Positions 54,074-64,000 of a DNA stretch of 64,000 nt are shown here, one piece after another (position 1 is the first letter of the stretch; each line of letters starts with the position of its first letter). The translations under genes and the position numbers were made by a program. The stretch spans positions 645,153 through 709,152 of the forward strand of contig CM061227.1 in NCBI GenBank assembly GCA_030844895.1, in the 5' to 3' direction. Under the pieces are notes generated by a model. That model saw nothing but the letters and a program-made list of their open reading frames with translations, did no database searches and had not been told where the DNA came from. Source of the DNA: Ambrosia x helenae. Lineage: Eukaryota > Streptophyta > Magnoliopsida > Asterales > Asteraceae.

Positions 54074-57000
54074 TTAAAATACATCCGGGTGGAAACGCCC
54101 AGGCATGGAGCTGCCTTGTTGAGCCTGCTTCAGATGCATGGTCAGAGAATAATTGTTGACCTGGAAAAAAAATGGAGACGTTATCTGATTAAAGTTCGGA
54201 TAAACAGATTTTGCAACTAATAACCAGTGTTAAATAATTAATTTCCTATCATATACAACGCGAAATATTTTAGAGGTAGGGAGATGGGTTTGGTCAGGGG
54301 AGTTTGGTAACGGGTCAAAAACAGTCATCTTTCCACTGCCGGTTGACCTGAAACATTTTTTGCGACACATTTTTTACTGCACAATAACATAGACTAGAAG
54401 TAGAAAAATAGGCTGGTCAGGCGGGTTTGGTAACTGGTGAAAACTGTATATAAAAAAAGAAAGTATTGTGTTAAATATGGTACCTGTAATTATATTATTT
54501 CAATAACAATTTATTTCTTTAATTAAAATTAAAATGGATGTCTGACCTCAAGAGTTCTCAACTGCTCCTGGTATTGAGATACCATCTGCTTGAGGTTATG
54601 CAACTCTTGGCCCCTATCCTCAAATTCTTTTTGACGCTCGTGTTGAATCGCAACTGCGCGTTTCAACAGGGAGTTTTCCTGAATTAGAGCTTGGAGTTGT
54701 TCTTTCATCATCATATTTTCCTGCCAGTAAGAAAACAAGTAGAAAATAAGGGAATAAAAAACTACCCAAAAAGGTATAAGTATAAATTCAATCAATCAAT
54801 CAATCATACCCAGTATATCCCACGCATAGTAAAAACTATTGGTAGGGTCAAGGGAGGGTGAGATGTAGGCACACCTTACCTCTACCCATAAGGCTAGAGA
54901 GGCTGCTTCCAGAGAGACCCCCGGCTCAAAAAGAGAGAACAGAAGACAGGTAAACATACAAGTAAAGAGAAGCACCACAGGAATATTTCGCTATCGGCTA
55001 AACGGACCAAGTGTAGGAATAAGCTAGTAAGATAGGCCATAAAAATATAATACATTGAACATCATACAAACATGTAAACGAGATGACAACCACATGTAAG
55101 TTTCACATTACTTAAGAAAACAGAATAAGTAGACACATAAATCGAAATAGGTTTAGAAATCCTATAGTAAAGGTCTCATAATGCCCGGTTATGCTACCTA
55201 AGTGTCGAATCCTAAAAGTCACTTACTTTAATCCTACTTCTCCACGAACTCCTTTCTTGGACCATGTCCTCAGAGAGGTGCAACTCTATGAGATCCTGTC
55301 TAATTCGCTCATCCCAGGTCAATTTAGGTCTGCCCCTATTCCTTCTCCCCTCTATAACCATGGGTATAAATTGTATTGAATATTTGAATCACAACATCAA
55401 CTATTGGTGCATTTGAATTTTTCTTGTTTTGCAAACTATTTAACCAAGGGTAATCACTTAATGCGATGATAAATCACATATTAACATTAGATAGATACCT
55501 ACATCTATCGACATCCGCTTCCGGCATGAATGGTTTGAATTTTATCTTGGCTACGTCCGTGGCAAACACCAGTGGCGGAGCTAGTGTCCCCGACACCATT
55601 CAACGTTGCGTATTATATGTATCGTGTAAGAGAGAATACAAGTGACACCATTGTTTATTTCTAAACGTTTTACATAATCAACAAATTTATAGTTTAAAAG
55701 TTTTAGCCAAATTACTTGACTTTAAATTGGTAAAATTTAAATCATTAAAATGCACATGTTTTTCTACCTTTTTTAACCTGATAACTATTATAAGCCCATA
55801 TCTAATTAGTTAATCCAATTCCTTAAAACTAAATTACACAAAAAAATAAAGTTGTGTGAATCCCTCCGTCTTGAATCCCAAGCGGAATTTCTACAGTCAG
55901 TCAAGTCACGTACTAGAGACCGATTGTGAATTCACTGGTTTTAGAACTAGACGAGGGTCCTTCACATTCGATTGTGGACATAAATTGGTTGTTATTCTTT
56001 GAAATTAGCATTAGTTATACTGGTTGTAACGACAAGTGTTTTGAGAGATATTTTTCTTCTTTGAAGCATGTGAAGACGGATTTGTGTAATTGAATGGGTG
56101 ATGATTATTTGACAAATGCTTGCATTTGTTATATTGAAAAGTGTTTTTTTCAAAAGTTGCAATTGAGGACGTTATGAATCGTTTTCAAAACATGAAAACA
56201 CGTAGGGAGTAACTATAAAATGTATTTTTATTTTGTGTATTTTCAGTGACATCGTACTTTTATTATGATTTGGAATTTTGGATTTATATTATGTAATTCA
56301 TCTTGACCTGTTCCAAAAATTTTGACTCTTGGTTATTACAACCCGGGTATCGAAAAAAAAATGACACCATAAGAAAAAAAAATTCCTAGCTCTGCTACTA
56401 GCATACACAATACTCACTAAAAACTAAGTTCATTGAAATTAATCAGTTACTCATTGAATTAATTGAATGAAATTAAACTTACAAAAGATATAAATAAAAA
56501 TTAAGTTTATAAGTTGGATTCTTATGAATAACTTTAACCAATATTTTAAAGCGTATACTAAAATATATATTGTTTTAAAGCGTATACTAAAATATATATT
56601 GGTCTCTTTTATTATTATTACCGAAGAGCGTATTGGCTTATTGTGCTTTGCGAAAACTAAAAAGCCATCAACTTTTCAAGGAGTGGAAAGTGTGTTTTAA
56701 GAAAGCAGAGTAAAACAGGTTTTTTTGAAATGCATAAATTGTTCTCAAATCTCAATAAGCTCTCACCTAAACGCCCCCTAATTCAGAAGTTCCTATAACC
56801 GAAGCATACTATATAATTTTTCAGTGAATATTTTGTTTGCAGTGTATTTAACTATTAAATAAATAAATGAGATTTGAGACATGTCAAAAGTAGATGACAC
56901 TAGAGGTGTGCATCTTATTTTAGTTATAAATTATTACATTTGTAGTTATCGTTTCCAAATGAATTACCTTGCACTTGCACATTATCATTAGCAGTTTAGC

Positions 57001-59718
57001 ACATTAGTTGATGCAGGGATAAAAAGAACATTATTAATGAAGAGTGAGTGAGGGAATAGTGTTTCGTTTTACGGATACTTTTACCTAGGTAGATGATGAA
57101 CTATTCACTTTTAAGTATTTTGTAGATGTTCTTATTTTTTTGTGGAGTTTAAGGTGTTACTCTAGCTTTATTGTGCTTTTTGACATTTATTCGGGTTGGT
57201 ACAGCCGTATCAAGAGAATTTCCAAATTACAACGTTCTTGTAACGTAATGGGAATCGGGTCACATTGGAATGTTGTAGTCTCTGCTGTTAACTTTTTGTT
57301 ATTATTAATAACTTATTAAATTAGTTTTGGATCAACAACCCTATGAACAACTCGCACACCTATTTGTGTGGAATCACTATGTTTTAGTTTCGTTTTGCTC
57401 CTCTGTCAACCTAATTTATGCCTCGCAAAAGAGTGTTGGAGTATGTGAAGTTTATGCCATTGGATATGACTTACATCTTCTAATGAAGTGCTACTTTTAA
57501 AAAGGTCTATTTTATATGTACACACATATAAAAATATATACAGTGAGAAATAGCACCTGCTTAAGGCCATGGGCCTCTGTAGTGACACGCTCATGTATCG
57601 ATTTCTCCAACATCTCAAGTGCTCTTGAAGCACGGGTTCGAGCATCATCAATGTTGGAGGCACTCAACATTTCTTTCACAAAAAGATCCACCCAATCTGC
57701 ACCATCTACAGGTTTTTGATGTTGTGAATTTTCAAACGGCCCAGCCTCACCATTTACCATCCCATTAGCTGCAACATCTATACTCACAGCAGCATAACAG
57801 TTAAATATTGTTCAATTACAGTAATCACATAGTAGATGTTCAATATGAAAATTGTTGATAAAAAAGTGTTTGATAAATATAGTTTGAGAGGTTAGCGAGA
57901 AATTATAGTAAACGTTCATAGGTACCGTCATTTTTGCAATCGTTGCAACGTTGTGTAATATGTTCAAAATTCTCGAGTTACCTAATACACTTTGAGTTTG
58001 AATTTGATACTCCGATTGGTCTACAACAGCAGGTCCAGCATTCTCATTAGAAACCAAGCGTAACTCAGTAAGACTTTTAATGGTAGTTTCTATGTCATCA
58101 CCACATTGATTGAGGGTTCTTTCAATAACCTAATATATATAAATTCAACTGTTAGCATCAGATAAGATTATATAACCTTCAAAAAATCCTCAGCAAATTC
58201 ATGGTTTCACATGCAGACATTTACAAATTCGACTTCAATGTACACTTACAGCAAAGACTACTCAAGGAAAAACCTTATACAAAACGTGAACTATAATATA
58301 AGTTTTCAGAATTATAAGACAATAACCTTAATAAAATCAATCTAAAACTCAAGGTTGCAAAAGGCGCTAGGTGCTAGGCGGGCGGTGAGGTCCAGCCTAG
58401 GGACTAGTCGGGACTAGGCGGGACTAGGCGAAAATTAGGCGGAATTAGGTGTTTTCGTATTTTATACGTATTTTATATATATACACACAAATTTAGGTGT
58501 TTTTTGAAAATATGTTAACATATATACACATAATACTTAGAAATACTTAGAGATATACACGTGCTAAGAAAACAAGTTTGAGGAGGCATCTCATGGGGTT
58601 AATTTTGTACATAAGCAGTCGATATCAATATCAGTGGGATATCGGTTATCGGACCTTGGCTTATATTTGGTGGCAAATATCGGTACCAATATCATTGGTG
58701 ATATTTACTATCCCGCCGATATTTTGATTCTCAAATATCGGTCATAGCGTCGTATTTCGAGATTTTGTTTTTTTGGAGGCCAAATCATACTAAAAGCCCA
58801 TAAAAATCATTTTTTTTTAAATAAGCCCATAATCATTAAGAGCCCAACTGCCCAAAAACACTTCCAGAACCCTAAACCGAATAGTCGAACACTTCTAGGC
58901 TGCGAATTGGAGTCTTGATTTTTTATATTACTGTTAGTAATTTAGTACTATATATGATTATATTTTAGGATATGTGTGTGTATAAATATATATGTGTGTG
59001 TATATATATATTTTAAATTATGCATGATATTAAAATACCGATATCTCATCGATATCCCACCACGATAACCGCTTAGTTTTGTACGTACGCCTCTAAGGAA
59101 CGAGCCGGTAAGAACAGCCGGCGCCTCATGGGGTTTTGATGTGCATTTTTTATGTTTTATGCTTTCTGCGTCAGATTCAAACATTTTGTGCCTTTTCTAT
59201 GTTTTGATGAATTCGATGATAAAATTAATTAGTATTTTATTTTCTATAACATATATAACTTTTATATGTATTTTTTAATTCCACCATAGGCTTACGCTTA
59301 CACCTTGTTAGGCTAAGTGAAAACGCCTCGAGACTCGCTTCCGTTCTTTTAAACTTTGCAAACAAATATGCTCAAATTAACAATTTAAACTCCAATTTTA
59401 CTCAACGAGAAACCCTAACACCAAACAAATAATCACTATTAAACATATATTAATTAAATAAACTAAAAATTACAAGTTAATTAAATGAAAATCTAAAACT
59501 ACTAAAAACAATAACAAACTAACCAATTTATCCATATGAGGAAACAACACAACAAGCCGATCAACTGCCAACAACCGAGCCGATGAAGAAGAAGAAAAGC
59601 AACGAAGTCTTTTATTACTAGCAGTAGGAGACGATGATGATGATGAAGAAGGCGATGAAGAAGTAATTGTATGATCTTCAAATATTAATGATCTTTTACC
59701 ACACACTACCGCAGACAT
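54074..59718 (-). CDS. CUE-domain coiled-coil protein (ubiquitin-system component type), complete
   Basis: Five exons on the minus strand: 59524-59718, 57982-58129, 57557-57777, 54547-54720, 54074-54160; CDS 825 nt, 274 aa. Start MSAVVCGKRS, stop after GRFHPDVF. A Ser-rich N-terminus (16-47) is followed by a CUE domain (about 48-90; LFPHMDKL, CGDDIETTIKSLTELRL), split by intron 1. Next come a conserved block WVDLFVKEMLSASNIDDART (about 138-157) and a coiled coil in exon 4 (ENMMMKEQLQALIQENSLLK onward). CUE domains bind ubiquitin. The whole protein matches the plant family annotated as ubiquitin system component Cue (Arabidopsis At5g32440/At1g80040 type, from memory), whose precise role is not established. 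Introns 1 and 3 are swollen by repeats; exon phases are consistent and no lesion was seen. Confidence 0.9.
54826..55370. repeat. Dispersed plant repeat in intron 3 of the CUE gene
   Basis: Contains ACACCTTACCTCTACCCATA...AGGCTAGAGAGGCTGCTTCC and, further on, CTCATCCCAGGTCAATTTAG, words that recur in many plant genomes as retroposon debris. Boundaries are uncertain. Confidence 0.4.
55570..56400. mobile_element. hAT-type MITE in intron 3 of the CUE gene
   Basis: 831 bp. Terminal inverted repeats CAGTGGCGGAGCTAG and CTAGCTCTGCTACTA. An 8-bp target duplication GCAAACAC / GCATACAC (55562-55569, 56401-56408) has one mismatch. No transposase ORF. Confidence 0.7.
58345..59340. repeat. Nested repeats in intron 1 of the CUE gene
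   Basis: The outer part has GGCGCTAGGTGCTAGGCGGG and repeated GGGACTAGGCG words. Within it, about 58586-59140, a segment with inverted CGATATC/GATATCGG words (TCAGTGGGATATCGGTTATC left; GATATCCCACCACGATAACC right) looks like an inserted inverted-repeat element. No coding content. Confidence 0.45.
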
Positions 59719-59773
59719 GTTGTGTCTTCACCTCTCTTTCTTTCCTTCTTCTCTATGTTCACCTATTTCCTCC

Positions 59774-59783
59774 TCCTTTTATA
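59774..59783 (-). promoter_or_regulatory. TATA box of the CUE gene
   Basis: The minus strand reads GAGGTATAAAAGGAGG, 65 bp upstream of the ATG, giving an expected short 5' leader of about 30 nt. A (TTA)n tract lies immediately upstream. Confidence 0.65.
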
Positions 59784-59797
59784 CCTCTCATACAGCG

Positions 59798-59798
<1 letters not shown>

Positions 59799-59848
<50 letters not shown>
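59799..59848. repeat. (TTA)n microsatellite just upstream of the CUE gene TATA box
   Basis: About 16 units, 16 bp upstream of the TATA box on the gene strand. Confidence 0.9.
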
Positions 59849-59898
59849 GTTAGGGTTTCTTTACTGGATCTGTATTGAAGATGGATGATCAGTTACTG

Positions 59899-60102
59899 AG
59901 AACATAAAAAGGGTTTGGGTTTGGTTTGATTGACTTTGGTTTGGAGTTGTGTTGTGATCTTGTTTGTGTTAGGGGGTGGGTTAAAGTGACTGACGGTTAG
60001 GTAAGGTATCGATGACCAGGATTTAAGACGTGCCACGTGTACGGTGCAAAGAGTTTTGATCGTTGATTGGATAGAGTGATATAAGCTGTGAGATAGTCAC
60101 GT
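59899..60102. promoter_or_regulatory. G-box promoter module, proximal copy
   Basis: A 204-bp block duplicated at 60531-60735. It contains GCCACGTGTAC with a CACGTG G-box (60034-60039) of the ABRE type. Its position 180-385 bp upstream of the CUE start codon makes it a likely promoter part. Binding by bZIP or bHLH factors is family knowledge, not shown here. Confidence 0.5.
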
Positions 60103-60530
60103 TAGACGTGAGCAAACCGGTTTTTTTTGCCGAACTGGTTTCAGTTTCAAACCGGTTTGCTACAGTACCGTTCTTGGTCGAACCGGTTTCGGTTCAAAAC
60201 CGGTTCGGTTTTGGACCGGTTTTATCGATTCGTAAGACTGGTTTTGGAGACTGGTTTCAGTTCGATTTCGGTTTCGGTTTGTTTCGGTTTCGGTTTTCTT
60301 AATCGGTTCTTTCGCGCACAAATTGAAAAAAAAATATATAGGGCGGTAAGAAAAAAATAAACATAAAAATTCGACTTTTATTATTTTTTTTTCCGGCTTT
60401 CGAAATAAGAAACTAAAAAAATGAAAGACACAAGTGATCAACCCAAACAATTTAAAACCTATTTATACTAATTTGGGGTGGTAAAATGGTATCTCAATCT
60501 ATTTATTTTTTATGTTTAGGAATTGGAATA
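60103..60530. repeat. CCGGTTT-rich insert between the duplicated promoter modules
   Basis: Starts AGACGTGAGCAAACCGG and holds many ACCGGTTT and TTTCGGTTT words, a MITE-like or low-complexity repeat. Open frames across it (60108-60360) are repeat artefacts. Confidence 0.5.
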
Positions 60531-60735
60531 AGAACATAAAAAGGGTTTGGATTTGGGTTTGATTGACTTTGGTTTGGAGTTGTGTTGTGATCTTGTTTGT
60601 GTTAGGGGGTGGGTTAAAGTGACTGACGGTTAGGTAAGGTATCGATGACCAGGATTTAAGACGTGCCACGTGTACGGTGCAAAGAGTTTTGATCTTTGAT
60701 TGGATAAAGTGATATAAGCTGTGAGATAGTCACGT
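60531..60735. promoter_or_regulatory. G-box promoter module, distal copy
   Basis: Near-identical duplicate of 59899-60102, with CACGTG at 60667-60672 and a second CACGTG at 60731-60736 spanning its edge. Confidence 0.5.
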
Positions 60736-61344
60736 GCACTTAAGCGGCTTTCGTCTATTCTAGTTTTTTTCCTGTTTGGTGACCCAACAACCGCCGACTA
60801 AAGGTCCAGTAAACAACATTAAAGAAAATGACATTTGGCTAGTCAAATTATAAAGAAATTTTATTTATTTAAAACTATCTTGACCGAGAACAATAAGTAG
60901 AAATTTTTTTATTGCAAGCGTATGAAATTACACTAAAGAGAACTGTCATTTCGTCCCTTATAATAATTCTGGAAGAGAAAACCCTATAATTTTTTATGGG
61001 ATTAGAAGTGGTTGTGAGTGAAAAAAATGAGTAATCTACGGTTTATTAGTATAATTAGGGTTATTTGAGCATCTTTTGGGGGAAACAGGAAACTATACTT
61101 ATTTTTTAATATTCGTTGAAAGTGGTTGTGATTAGGGAGAGAGAAACTGTAATGATTTTTAATGTAATATGTGATTGTGATTGGTTGTGAGTGAATGGGG
61201 GATGAGGAAGCTACCGTGAATGCTCTAATGAGTAAAAAAATGGAGAGAACCGGCCCCAAATATCCTTTTGCGCTTGCCTGTATTTGAATTTTTATAACGT
61301 TAATCGGCGTGAATGTCGGATGTGACGGTGATGTGTGTTAAGAC
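60736..61344. other. Non-coding region
   Basis: No gene seen. Direct GTGGTTGTGA words recur near 61010, 61120 and 61183. Confidence 0.45.
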
Positions 61345-63331
61345 TTAAGAGACCGATTCGAGATGGTCAATCTCCCAAGAATATATTAGATTCAAGAAAA
61401 GAAAATAGGCTTAGACATATATTTTTTTTGCATGTTTTTCTTATTCCTACTACAAGATATAAATACTAAGGAAAATAGATGCATGAAAGGAAAGTTAAGA
61501 ATATGGGAGTCAATTATGGAGTCAACTATTGACCGCATAATATATTCATTCTTAAGTAACTTTTACTTAGCAATGTGTGAGGTTTTTTTTTTTTTTTTTT
61601 TTTTTTTGACTAATCATTTCATAAATCTTGCTAGAGTTCTTTTCTCTTGGATGGGTCGGGTATGTCCAGGTTCTTCTTGGCCAGTAGTTGTCTAGAACGT
61701 ATCAATACTCTCGCCCTAAAAAACCTTCCTTGTCCTCAAGGACAGTATGAACAACCAACCGCGACGACGGTCGTCATGACGGCCGCCAATCGAATCTCCC
61801 AACGGCATTGGATGTGGTCTCTATGGTGCGCCATTGTGGCCGCCACTCGCGTTTCCCAAGTACACCTTCACATGTGGCCTCTAGCGATGATCCTTTGAGG
61901 CCGGTTAATGGAGAATGAATCCCATCAAAACTATAACTTGGATTTTCAAAAACATTGTGTGCACCTTTTTCATATGAACCAATTGCATTAAAAATTGTCT
62001 TCTGATATGGTAAGATGTTCACATTGGTTAGACCATTTATGCCAATAACACAATTTTCAACACTGTTTGAATTTCCCTTAGTAGAGCCAACAATCAAAGG
62101 TGGTTTGACAATAGCCAGAGATGGTTCATTATCAATCTTGGACAAAATTGGTTGGTTGAGTACACGTGGTGTTGGACGAAATTGGTTGGTTGGTTGAGTT
62201 GGTAGCGGTGAGTATGTTGGTGTCGGTTCTGGTGTCGTTATTTCTGGTGGTGTATAGGGCGATGGCGGTGTGGGGTTTTGATGTTGTGGCGGTTTCAACG
62301 ATGTTTATGGCGATGAAAAACTGTTGTTGTTGGTTTGGTGAGAGCAGCAGGGATGAGTTTGGTTTGCTCGGTTTGAGCGGCGATGAGCAAATCTAATTTT
62401 GAAGATTGCTTTTTTGAGATGGTGGTAAGGGTTTCGGTCAAGGCTGCAATGGATTATTCTAATGTGGGGATTTTGCGATGGGGAGGCATGGTGAAGGGTA
62501 ATGAAAGCACCAATGTTAAGAGACCGATTCCATCTCCCAAGATTATATTAGATTCAAGAAAAGAAAATAGACATGGACATATATTTTTTTGCATGTTTTT
62601 CTTATTTATACTACAAGAGATAAATACTAAAGAAAATAGATGCATGAAAGGAAAGCTAAGAACATGGGAGTCAACTATTGACCGCATAATATATTCATTC
62701 TTGAGTAACTTTGACTTAGCAATATGTGATTTTTTTTTTTTTTTTGACTAATCATTTCATAAATCTTGCTAGAGTTATTTTCTCTTGAATAAGTCGGGTA
62801 TGTCCAGGTGCTTCTTTTCTCTCAATGAAAGCACCAATGTTAAGAGACCGATTCGAGATGGTCAATCTCCAAAAAATATATTAGATTCAAGAAAAGAAAA
62901 TAGACATAGACATATATTTTTTTGCATATTTTTCTTATTTCTATTACAAGATATAAATACTAAAAAAAAAAATAGATGCATGAAAGGAAAGCTAAGAACA
63001 TGGGAGTCAACTATTGACCGCATAATATATTCATTCTTGAGTGACTTTGACTTAGCAATATGTGAGTTTTTTTTTATTTGATTGCTTGAGTTCTTTTCTC
63101 TTGGATGAGTCGGGTATGTCCAGGTGCTTCTTTTCTCTCAATGAAATCACCAATGTTAAGAGACCGATTCGAGATGGTCAATCTCCCAAGAATATATTAG
63201 ATTCAAGAAAAAAAAATAGACTTAGACATATATTTTTTTGCATGCTTTTCTTATTCCTACTACAAGATATAAATACTAAAGAAAATAGATGCATGAAAGG
63301 AAAGCTAAGAACATGGGAGTCAATTATGGAA
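61345..63331 (-). repeat. Array of four ~320-bp LTR-like direct repeats
   Basis: Unit 1 about 61345-61680, unit 2 62514-62837, unit 3 62838-63153, unit 4 63154-63331 (truncated). Each begins (TG)TTAAGAGACCGATTC on the plus strand and carries TAGATGCATGAAAGGAAAG and a poly(T) stretch. On the minus strand the unit boundary reads TTAACA followed by TTGGTGCTTTCATT, which looks like an LTR end followed by a primer-site region. Best read as LTRs multiplied by unequal recombination. Confidence 0.55.
61700..62512 (-). pseudogene. Gag-like remnant between the LTR-like units
   Basis: The minus strand after the TTGGTGCTTTCATT boundary reads MPPHRKIPTLE, a stop, then SIAALTETLTTISKKQSSKL and LIAAQTEQTKLIPA. 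In another frame follows a Pro/Thr-rich stretch ending at a region with TLEATCEG-like text. Start position and composition resemble the gag N-terminus of a plant LTR element. Polymerase is absent. Confidence 0.35.
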
Positions 63332-64000
63332 ATGAGAATTTAACAAAGAAAAATGAGACCCATGCAATTCATCCACTAAGACCAAAATTTCATGAGAAAT
63401 CATGACCAGGTCACTAACGGATGCTTGGCTATCAAATCTCATTCTCAGTGACTTTAAAGCATGTGTTAAACACCCTAAACATTAAATGGCAAAAGGAATA
63501 AATGGGTTTCCATTATAAGTCATAACTAATTGATATTAGTGGAGCTTAGGTAAAATATCTATTACGTTTCCTACCTACCAAAGTATTAAAGAAATCAATT
63601 CATATATATACTTAATGAGATTTCTTCTAAGTATATCCTTAAAATTTCTTATGAAATCTGGACGAATAAGGGAAATCAAGTATAAAATATATGAAATATT
63701 CTCGTTCACGCGCGCATCGCTAAAATTTATTATTTTGAAGTACTAAGAGACCTAAAAGATTAGTGGGAGCATTAGGTGTCCTAATTATGACTTGCAAAAG
63801 TTATAGAGGTGGGGGGAACGACATTTTGATCTATCCTCAAATTACACCTCTTGCACTGGACAACGCTCTATCACAACTTGTCTCCTTAGCATTTACCGTA
63901 CTCTTAACAAAGTTTTGTGGATGCCTAAACATAGGCAAACTTAGATTTCTTACTAAAGTAATTGACAATAAACATCATTAGGTTGTTTTCTCTATTAAAA
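63332..64000. other. Non-coding right edge
   Basis: I see no exon, RNA gene or repeat boundary. An open frame at 63763-63981 has no recognisable motif or gene context. Confidence 0.45.

Noticed and set aside
59667..59888. Leucine-rich plus-strand frame
   Set aside because: Translation of the (TTA)n microsatellite and the antisense of the CUE gene leader.
60108..60360. Phe/Val-rich open frames in the CCGGTTT repeat
   Set aside because: Translations of a simple-sequence-like repeat; several frames are open at once.
1..64000. CRISPR arrays, bacterial operons, prophage
   Set aside because: No such structures; introns, TNL genes and plant transposons show eukaryotic nuclear DNA. The repeats seen are transposon-derived.

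Overview
The window is a eudicot nuclear genome segment, probably from the daisy family (Asteraceae). The eudicot call rests on two TIR-type NLR genes, GT-AG introns and AT-rich sequence full of plant LTR, LINE, SINE, hAT, CACTA and MITE elements. The family-level call is an inference from the style of the receptors and repeats. Three protein-coding genes can be supported; nearly everything else is transposon or transposon debris.

Layout. (1) 1-21,921: a tandem duplication of a plus-strand immune-receptor gene. Copy 1 (5' end outside the window, last exon ends 12,462) and copy 2 (14,869-21,075, complete, 1,153 aa) share eight exons with identical phases, encoding TIR, NB-ARC, a short LRR, a C-terminal jelly-roll domain (C-JID) and, in the last exon, a degenerate heavy-metal-associated (HMA) fold. 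Intron 1 of both copies holds a hAT-type element; in copy 1 it contains a 0.8-kb-armed inverted repeat whose left arm is lost in copy 2. Intron 3 of copy 1 holds a solo LTR into which a full-length Copia element with identical LTRs inserted antisense. (2) 21,922-33,191: a TIR element that captured a NIP30/FAM192A-like fragment, MITEs, a broken restriction-like-endonuclease pseudogene, three elements in (TA)n tracts, a CACTA element, a SINE and a degenerate LINE. (3) 33,192-43,020: non-coding sequence, a Dicer-like 2 helicase pseudogene, a 1.9-kb repeat, a second SINE, a lone gene 5' end, a retroposed nuclease fragment and a LINE with twin-priming inversion. (4) 43,023-51,233: Copia-type and Ty3/gypsy gag remnants with a long LTR carrying a circularly permuted second copy of the 1.9-kb repeat, then TE-derived coding debris. 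(5) 54,074-59,718: a complete five-exon minus-strand gene for a 274-aa CUE-domain coiled-coil protein, with a duplicated G-box promoter module upstream. (6) 60,736-64,000: repeats, including a four-copy array of a ~320-bp LTR-like unit.

The strongest biological observation is the paired TNL-HMA architecture. HMA integrated domains are best known from rice CC-type NLRs, where they act as effector baits. Here a CxxC-less HMA is fused after the C-JID of a TNL, both copies carry MHK instead of MHD, and the HMA exon differs between copies by ten non-synonymous and three synonymous bases. All homology calls were made by eye; no database search was possible.
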